Assembly: GCA_025454305.1 (NCBI GenBank)
Contig: JALOOQ010000003.1
Coordinates: 1-32,601, forward strand
From: Cyanobium sp. Prado107
GTDB lineage: Bacteria > Cyanobacteriota > Cyanobacteriia > PCC-6307 > Cyanobiaceae
Direction of reading: 5' to 3'
Length of the DNA: 32,601 nucleotides
Both the position numbers and the translations under genes were made by a program. Numbering within the stretch: the stretch's first letter is position 1; every line of letters starts with the position of its first letter. Below the pieces are notes generated by a model, which worked only from the letters and a program-made list of their open reading frames with translations, did no database searches and had not been told where the DNA came from. Shown one piece after another: positions 28,242-32,601 of this stretch.

Positions 28242-29447
28242 GTGTTCAGCCCGCCCGTGCCGGCTCCCCATGAGAAGGCCCGGCCTCTGGCCAAGGGCAG
28301 TGTGTATCCCGCCAAGGATCTCTGCAGCCAGTGCGGCCTCTGCGACAGCCGCTGGGTCGCCTATGTGAAGCAGAGCTGCGCCTTTCTCGAGCAGCGCTTC
28401 GAGGCGATGGAGGAGCAGGCCCACGGCCGCAGCCGCGACCTGGACAACCAGGACGAGCTCTATTTCGGCGTTCAGCAGCGGATGCTCAGCGCCCGGCTGC
28501 TGCAGCCTCTGGACGGCGCCCAGTGGACCGGCATCGTGAGCCGCATCGGCGTGCGCGCCCTGGAATCCGGCCTGGTGGATGCGGTGCTGTGCGTGGGCCA
28601 GAGCCCCGACGACCGCTTCACGCCCGTGCCCAGGCTGGCGCGCACCCCCGAGGAGGTGCTCAGCGCCCGTGTGAACAAGCCGACGCTTTCACCCAACCTG
28701 GAGGTGCTGGAGCAGCTGCCCGGCAGCGGCATCCGTCGGCTGATGGCGATCGGTGTGGGCTGTCAGATCCAGGCCCTGCGGGCCGTGCAGTCCACCCTGC
28801 CCCTCGATGATCTCTATGTGCTGGGGCTGCCCTGCGTCGACAACGTCAGCCGCCAGGGTCTGCAGACCTTTCTGGAGAGCACCGTGAGCTCCCCCGAGAC
28901 GGTGGTGCACTACGAGTTCATGCAGGACTTCCGCATCCACTTCCGCCACAGCGACGGCCGCACCGAGACCGTGCCGTTCTTCGGGCTGGACACGCCGAAA
29001 CTCAAGGATGTGTTCGCGCCCAGCTGCCTGAGCTGCTTCGACTACACCAACGCCGGCGCCGACCTGGTGGTGGGTTACATGGGGGCGACCTTCGGCCGGC
29101 AGTGGATCACGGTGCGCAACCCGAAGGGTCAGGTGCTGCTGGATCTGGTGGAGGACGAGCTGGACGTGGCGCCGGTGAGTTCCAGCGGCGACCGGCGCGC
29201 GGCGGTGCAGCAGGGCATCGAGGCCTACGACAAGGCCGTGAGGCTGCCGCTCTGGCTGGCCAGGCTGGTGGGCTTCTTCGTGGAGCGCTTCGGGCCCAGG
29301 GGCCTGGAATACGGCCGCTTCTCGATCGATTCGCACTTCACCCGCAACGCCCTGTGGCTGCGGCGCCACCATCCCGAGAAGGTGGCGGCCCACATTCCGG
29401 CGTTCGCCCGCAGGATCGTCAGCCGCTACCGGCTTCCCGACGCTTGA
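28242..29447 (+). CDS. bciB: Divinyl (proto)chlorophyllide 8-vinyl reductase, BciB/FrhB type
   Basis: The 401-residue iron-sulphur flavoprotein resembles the F420-hydrogenase beta-subunit family. Its cyanobacterial member (slr1923 type) reduces the 8-vinyl group of chlorophyll precursors to ethyl, yielding monovinyl chlorophyll a. The N-terminal cluster motif is DLCSQCGLCDSRW. Further cysteines occur in GVGCQIQALR, GLPCVDNVS and the APSCLSCFDYTNAGADLVVGYMG segment, as expected for two Fe4S4 clusters. The start is uncertain. GTG 28242 fits a TAGGTT box eight bases upstream, while the ATG at 28240 is out of frame and GTG 28257 is possible. Its stop overlaps the malQ start as TTGA. A sister-family 7-hydroxymethyl chlorophyll reductase cannot be fully excluded. 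Confidence 0.88.
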   Translation: MFSPPVPAPHEKARPLAKGSVYPAKDLCSQCGLCDSRWVAYVKQSCAFLEQRFEAMEEQAHGRSRDLDNQDELYFGVQQRMLSARLLQPLDGAQWTGIVSRIGVRALESGLVDAVLCVGQSPDDRFTPVPRLARTPEEVLSARVNKPTLSPNLEVLEQLPGSGIRRLMAIGVGCQIQALRAVQSTLPLDDLYVLGLPCVDNVSRQGLQTFLESTVSSPETVVHYEFMQDFRIHFRHSDGRTETVPFFGLDTPKLKDVFAPSCLSCFDYTNAGADLVVGYMGATFGRQWITVRNPKGQVLLDLVEDELDVAPVSSSGDRRAAVQQGIEAYDKAVRLPLWLARLVGFFVERFGPRGLEYGRFSIDSHFTRNALWLRRHHPEKVAAHIPAFARRIVSRYRLPDA

Positions 29448-31006
29448 GCGGCCCTCGTCGCCGCGCCGGGGTGCTGCTCCATCCCACCGCTCTGCCGGGA
29501 GGGTCTGGTTGCGGCACCCTCGGCCGCCCCGCCCACGACTGGCTGGCGCTGCTCGGCCGCCACGGCATCGGCGTCTGGCAGCTGCTGCCCCTGGCTCCGC
29601 CCGATGCCACCGGCTCCCCTTACAGCTCGCCGAGCGGATCGGCCCTCAACCCCTGGCTGCTGGATGCGGACCGGCTCCTGGAGCAGGGGTTTCTGAGCCA
29701 GGCGGATGCGCCGGGGCTCCCCTGCGGCAGCGGTGTGCGCCTCGATCCTGCCCTGCAGGAGCACCGGGCCTGGCTGCTGGGCCAGGCTCTTGCGCGGCAC
29801 TGGGACAGCCAGCCGCCGCAGCGCCGGCGCGCCCTGCGGCGCTGGTGCCGGCGCCAGGGCTTCTGGCTGCGGGACCATTGCCGCTTCATGGTGCTGCGCC
29901 GCCTACAGGCCGGCAGGCCCTGGTGGCAGTGGCCCGACCCCCTGGCGCGGCGGCATGCGGCCGCCCTGCGCCGCTGCGACCGCGACCACCGCCAGGAGCT
30001 GCTGGCGGAAGCGCTGCTGCAGTGGCTGCTCCAGGAGGAGTGGCAGGCGCTGCGCGGTCATGCCGCCCGGGAGGGGGTGAGCCTGTTCGGTGACCTGCCC
30101 TTCTACGTCGCCCACGACAGCGCCGACGTCTGGAGCCGGCCCTGGCTGTTTTCGCTGGGGCCAGGCGGGGCTCTGCACGAGCAGAGCGGCGTGCCCCCCG
30201 ACTATTTCTCCGAGACCGGCCAGCTCTGGGGCACGCCGGTGTATCGCTGGCGCCGCCATCTGCTCACGGGTTTCCAGTGGTGGCTGGGCCGCCTGCAGCG
30301 TCAGCTGGAGCTGTTCGACCTGCTGCGGCTCGATCATTTCCGCGCTCTGGAGGCCTACTGGAGCGTGCCCGGCGACGCCGTCACCGCCCAGGGGGGACGC
30401 TGGCGTTCCTCGCCCGGAACCCTGCTGCTGGCAGCCCTGTGGCTGCGCCTCGCCCTGCGCGGAGGTCTGGCGGACGGTCGGCTGCCCCTGGTGGCTGAAG
30501 ACCTGGGTGTGATCACGCCGCCTGTGGAGGCCCTGCGGGACCGCTTCGGCCTGCCGGGCATGAAGATTCTCCAGTTCGCCTTCGACGGCAACGCCGACAA
30601 CCCCTATCTGCCGGAGAACATCCACGGCTCGCGCTGGGTGGTGTACACGGGCACCCATGACAACGCCACCGCCATCGGCTGGTGGCAGGGGCTCGACGGC
30701 GGCGTGCGCCAGCGGGTGCAAGCGACGCTGGACCGCCAGGTGACGGCCCCGGGCTGGCAGCTGCTGGAGCAGGCTCTGGGCACACCGGCCGAGCTGGTGA
30801 TGGTGCCACTGCAGGATCTGCTGGAGCTGGGGGATGAGGCCCGCTTCAACACCCCCGGCACCCTGGGCGACAACTGGACCTGGCGGCTCACCCGGCCCCT
30901 GGAGCATCTGGAGGGACCGTTGCAGGGCTACGGCGAACTGGCCTGTCGCCACAGCCGCAGCGCCTGGCCTGCGGAGGCCTGCTCCAGCGGGCGCAGCTCC
31001 GGATAG
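29444..31006 (+). CDS. malQ: 4-alpha-glucanotransferase (amylomaltase, GH77)
   Basis: MalQ transfers alpha-1,4-glucan segments between chains during glycogen and maltodextrin turnover. The ~520-residue protein has VLLHPTALPGG, SPYSSPSGSALNP and DLPFYVAHDSADVW. The catalytic set of GH77 follows: nucleophile Asp in LRLDHFRALEAYW, acid/base Glu in VAEDLGVITP, and stabilising Asp in GTHDNATAIGWW. I place the start at TTG 29444, which overlaps the bciB stop as TTGA; GTG 29471 is the alternative, and the ORF-track start at 29102 lies inside bciB. After GYGELA, where relatives tend to end soon, the frame runs on through about 25 Ser/Arg/Ala residues that are antisense to the RodZ-like gene, a 79-base overlap. 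This may be a lost stop codon. Confidence 0.92.
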   Translation: MSGPRRRAGVLLHPTALPGGSGCGTLGRPAHDWLALLGRHGIGVWQLLPLAPPDATGSPYSSPSGSALNPWLLDADRLLEQGFLSQADAPGLPCGSGVRLDPALQEHRAWLLGQALARHWDSQPPQRRRALRRWCRRQGFWLRDHCRFMVLRRLQAGRPWWQWPDPLARRHAAALRRCDRDHRQELLAEALLQWLLQEEWQALRGHAAREGVSLFGDLPFYVAHDSADVWSRPWLFSLGPGGALHEQSGVPPDYFSETGQLWGTPVYRWRRHLLTGFQWWLGRLQRQLELFDLLRLDHFRALEAYWSVPGDAVTAQGGRWRSSPGTLLLAALWLRLALRGGLADGRLPLVAEDLGVITPPVEALRDRFGLPGMKILQFAFDGNADNPYLPENIHGSRWVVYTGTHDNATAIGWWQGLDGGVRQRVQATLDRQVTAPGWQLLEQALGTPAELVMVPLQDLLELGDEARFNTPGTLGDNWTWRLTRPLEHLEGPLQGYGELACRHSRSAWPAEACSSGRSSG

Positions 31007-31650
31007 GCCTGCAGCAGCGCCTGCTCCGGCCGCCGTGGGGGACCTGCCTGGCCCCCGGGCCCAGATCCCTGCGGACAGGCCCCCGCCGCCGCGGCGGGTC
31101 TGGGGGGCACCGGTGCCAGGGCCAGCAGACCGGCGCGCGCCAGGCGCTGCTGCTGCAGGTTGAGGGCGTAGATCAGCCCGAGGGTGAGCAGGCCGTAGAG
31201 CACCGTGCCCTGCCAGGTGGTGAACACGTCGATCGATCCGGGTGTGAACCGCCGCCGCAGTCCGCCGCGCTGACCGCCGCCCGGCCCCGATCCGGCATCG
31301 CGGGGCAGCACGCCATCGAGGCTGCCGGGCTCCAGGTCGAGGTGCCGCTCGATCAGCGGCAGCATCGTGCGCAGGTAGGTGGGTTCGGGCAGCCGGTCCC
31401 GCCAGCCCCGCTCCAGCGCCTCCAGCACGGCGGTGCTGATCCGCGTTTCATCCGCGAGCTGGCGCAGGCTCAGCTGGCGCTGCTCGCGGTGCTGGCGCAG
31501 CAGCTGCCCGGCCGCCAGCAGCGGATCCGCCGGAACAGCCACCGCCGGGCCGGCGGCAGCGGTATCCGGGCGCCGGCGCCAGAGCCGGCTGAGGGGGAGG
31601 CGCAGGCGGGCCGGGATGCGGCTCAGGACGTGTGGGCCAGGGCCTGCCAT
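30928..31650 (-). CDS. RodZ-like helix-turn-helix membrane protein
   Basis: The 240-residue protein has a basic N-terminus and a Cro/RodZ-type helix-turn-helix (residues ~44-105: LLRQHREQRQLSLRQLADETRI split here, then STAVLEALERG and YLRTMLPLIERHL). A single membrane helix lies near 149-165 (TVLYGLLTLGLIYAL), followed by a short Ala/Pro/Gly-rich tail. RodZ links MreB filaments to the membrane and shapes the cell; the HTH plus single-helix layout supports that group, but the RodZ outer domain is lacking, so it may be a different anchored regulator. ATG 31650 overlaps the pseudouridine synthase stop by 28 bases, giving likely coupling. The last 79 bases are antisense to malQ. Confidence 0.78.
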   Translation of the reverse strand: MAGPGPHVLSRIPARLRLPLSRLWRRRPDTAAAGPAVAVPADPLLAAGQLLRQHREQRQLSLRQLADETRISTAVLEALERGWRDRLPEPTYLRTMLPLIERHLDLEPGSLDGVLPRDAGSGPGGGQRGGLRRRFTPGSIDVFTTWQGTVLYGLLTLGLIYALNLQQQRLARAGLLALAPVPPRPAAAAGACPQGSGPGGQAGPPRRPEQALLQAYPELRPLEQASAGQALRLWRQASSP

Positions 31651-32348
31651 TCTCGGCGATCGAGGGGCCGCCACTCCCCCTCGGCCAGCCGGCCCAGACC
31701 CACCGGGCCGATGGCCCGGCGCTGCAGATCCAGCACTGGATGGCCGAGCAACGCGGCGGTGCGGCGGATCTGCCGGTTCCGGCCCTCGCCCATCACCACC
31801 TCCAGCTGGGTGCGGTCGGGCAGGCGCTGCAGCCGCCGCAGGCGCACCGGCTGGCTGGGGCCTTCCTCCAGGGGCACCCCCGCCGCCCAGCGCTCCAGGC
31901 TGGCGGCGTCGGGGTGTCCCAGCACCCAGACGCGGTAGGTCTTGCTGTGGCCGTAGCGGGGGTGGGTGAGGCGCAGGGTGAGGTCGCCGCGGTTGGTGAG
32001 CAGCAGGGCGCCGCGGCTGTCGCCATCGAGGCGGCCCACCGGGTGCAGGCCCCGCTCCCGGCGCAGGTGCCGGGGGAGCAGGTCGAGCACCGTGGTGCGG
32101 CCCTGGGGGTCGCTGCAGCTGCAGATCACGCCGGCCGGCTTGTTGAGCAACAGCACCAGGGGAGGCGGAGGCGGACGCAGGGGGTGCCCGTCCACCGTGA
32201 TCGAGTCGCGTGCGGGATCGGCCTTGTCCCCAAGGCCGGCGGTACGGCCGTTGACCTGCACCCGTCCTTCACGCAGCAGGGTTTCGGCGCTGCGCCGGGA
32301 GCAGAGCCCTGCGCCGGCGATCAGTTTCTGGAGCCGTTCGGGGGGCAT
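31623..32348 (-). CDS. Ribosomal RNA pseudouridine synthase, RsuA/RluB family
   Basis: The 241-residue enzyme converts a specific rRNA uridine to pseudouridine. The N-terminal S4 RNA-binding domain is visible (RLQKLIAGAGLCSRRSAETLL, split here, then VQVNGRTAGLGDKA). The catalytic domain has LLLNKPAGV and the aspartate motif HPVGRLDGDSRGALLLTNRGD, with Ser where Thr is common. KTYRVWV and MGEGRNRQIRRTAALLGHPV follow, all RsuA/RluB/RluE-type. Which rRNA site it modifies cannot be told from sequence alone. The start is ATG 32348 (MPPERLQK); the ORF-track start at 32417 would run through the inverted repeat before the sigma gene. The RodZ-like gene follows with a 28-base overlap. Confidence 0.92.
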   Translation of the reverse strand: MPPERLQKLIAGAGLCSRRSAETLLREGRVQVNGRTAGLGDKADPARDSITVDGHPLRPPPPPLVLLLNKPAGVICSCSDPQGRTTVLDLLPRHLRRERGLHPVGRLDGDSRGALLLTNRGDLTLRLTHPRYGHSKTYRVWVLGHPDAASLERWAAGVPLEEGPSQPVRLRRLQRLPDRTQLEVVMGEGRNRQIRRTAALLGHPVLDLQRRAIGPVGLGRLAEGEWRPLDRREWQALAHTS

Positions 32349-32401
32349 GGCTCCATCCTCCCCAGCGGCGCGTGCGTGGGGGATCACCCGGCAGGGGGTG
32401 A

Positions 32402-32407
32402 TAGCGT
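32402..32407 (+). promoter_or_regulatory. Possible -10 (TAGCGT) of the sigma-factor gene
   Basis: TAGCGT fits the loose cyanobacterial TAnnnT pattern and partly overlaps the left arm of the inverted repeat, 36 bases before the ATG. The evidence is weak but the position is reasonable. Confidence 0.25.
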
Positions 32408-32431
32408 TACGAAACAAGCACGTTTCGTAAC
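32406..32431. promoter_or_regulatory. Perfect 10-bp inverted repeat, operator-like, before the sigma gene
   Basis: Arms GTTACGAAAC and GTTTCGTAAC are exact reverse complements separated by 6 bases, ending 12 bases before the sigma-factor ATG. The block is AT-richer than its surroundings. It could be a two-fold operator in the divergent rluB-type/sigma spacer, or a leader hairpin that sits over the start region. GTTACGAA resembles half of the RpaB HLR1 site with one change, but HLR1 is a direct repeat, so the binding protein is unknown. Confidence 0.6.
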
Positions 32432-32443
32432 CCTGCGAGCGCC

Positions 32444-32601
32444 ATGGCCCCTCTCTCCGTTGCCGCTCCTGCTGCCGCCGGCGATCTCTCTCAGCTGGGC
32501 GGCGGCGACCTGGTGCGCAGCTATCTGCGTGACATCGGCCGGGTGCCGCTGCTGACGCACGAGCAGGAGATCACGCTGGGGCGTCAGGTGCAGGAGCTGA
32601 T
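32444..32601 (+). CDS. RNA polymerase sigma-70 factor, cyanobacterial type II (3' end outside window)
   Basis: Only the first 52 codons are present. After a short Ala/Gly-rich start, the sequence DLVRSYLRDIGRVPLLTHEQ is region 1.2 of the sigma-70 group. It is followed by EITLGRQVQEL, as in cyanobacterial RpoD/SigA-like and type II (group 2) sigma factors. The very short N-terminus before region 1.2 favours a group 2 factor over the housekeeping one. Such factors direct polymerase to stress, light-dark or nutrient-response promoters. It is divergent from the pseudouridine synthase. A perfect inverted repeat sits directly upstream and probably controls it. No frameshift is seen in the available part. 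Confidence 0.9.
   Translation, partial: MAPLSVAAPAAAGDLSQLGGGDLVRSYLRDIGRVPLLTHEQEITLGRQVQEL

Overview
The window is a gene-dense piece of a GC-rich picocyanobacterial chromosome. A Synechococcus/Cyanobium-type alpha-cyanobacterium is the best guess. The evidence is petH with a phycobilisome-linker (CpcD-like) N-terminus, sasA (circadian output kinase), the zwf-opcA pair, a BciB-type 8-vinyl reductase, a cyanobacterial type-II sigma factor and a tRNA-Glu(UUC). The HIP1 octamer GCGATCGC, frequent in many beta-cyanobacteria, was noticed only once. I see no insertion sequence, prophage, CRISPR array, rRNA or plasmid function. No intergenic gap exceeds about 230 bases.

Layout. 1-3.3 kb: end of leuA, a lone MalG-type sugar permease, a small membrane coiled-coil protein, and galE. 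3.3-6.9 kb (minus): a PGM1-like ATP-grasp ligase translationally coupled (TGATG) to a 7TM-HD protein of the c-di-AMP phosphodiesterase (PgpH) type. 6.9-12.1 kb: folD, an opposite-strand orphan ParB-domain protein, then an overlapping cluster of crtE, a PAP2-like phosphatase and a RecD-like helicase. 12.2-18.5 kb (minus): a GAP-family membrane protein, cobyrinate a,c-diamide synthase, opcA, zwf and petH, which link NADPH supply, the oxidative pentose phosphate pathway and cobamide synthesis. 18.6-20.9 kb: a START-like (SRPBCC) protein, tRNA-Glu and sasA. 20.9-26.5 kb: a secreted small protein overlapping pepN, then a convergent secreted GH10-like protein and prs. 26.5-32.6 kb: an unrecognised protein, a degenerate LytR-CpsA-Psr protein, bciB coupled to malQ, a RodZ-like HTH membrane protein, an RsuA/RluB pseudouridine synthase, and the start of a sigma-70 gene behind a perfect 10-bp inverted repeat.

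Packing is extreme: ATGA, TGATG and TTGA start/stop overlaps, convergent stops sharing CTAG, and a 79-nt convergent coding overlap. Three genes (7TM-HD, sasA, bciB) have a TAnnnT -10-like box only 6-8 nt before the start codon, which suggests leaderless transcripts. Long ORFs antisense to real genes are GC-rich shadows and are not annotated. No obviously new multi-gene system is visible. The best leads are the ATP-grasp/7TM-HD pair, the orphan ParB-domain protein between folD and crtE, the sigma-factor operator-like repeat, and the structured repeat element 3' of tRNA-Glu.
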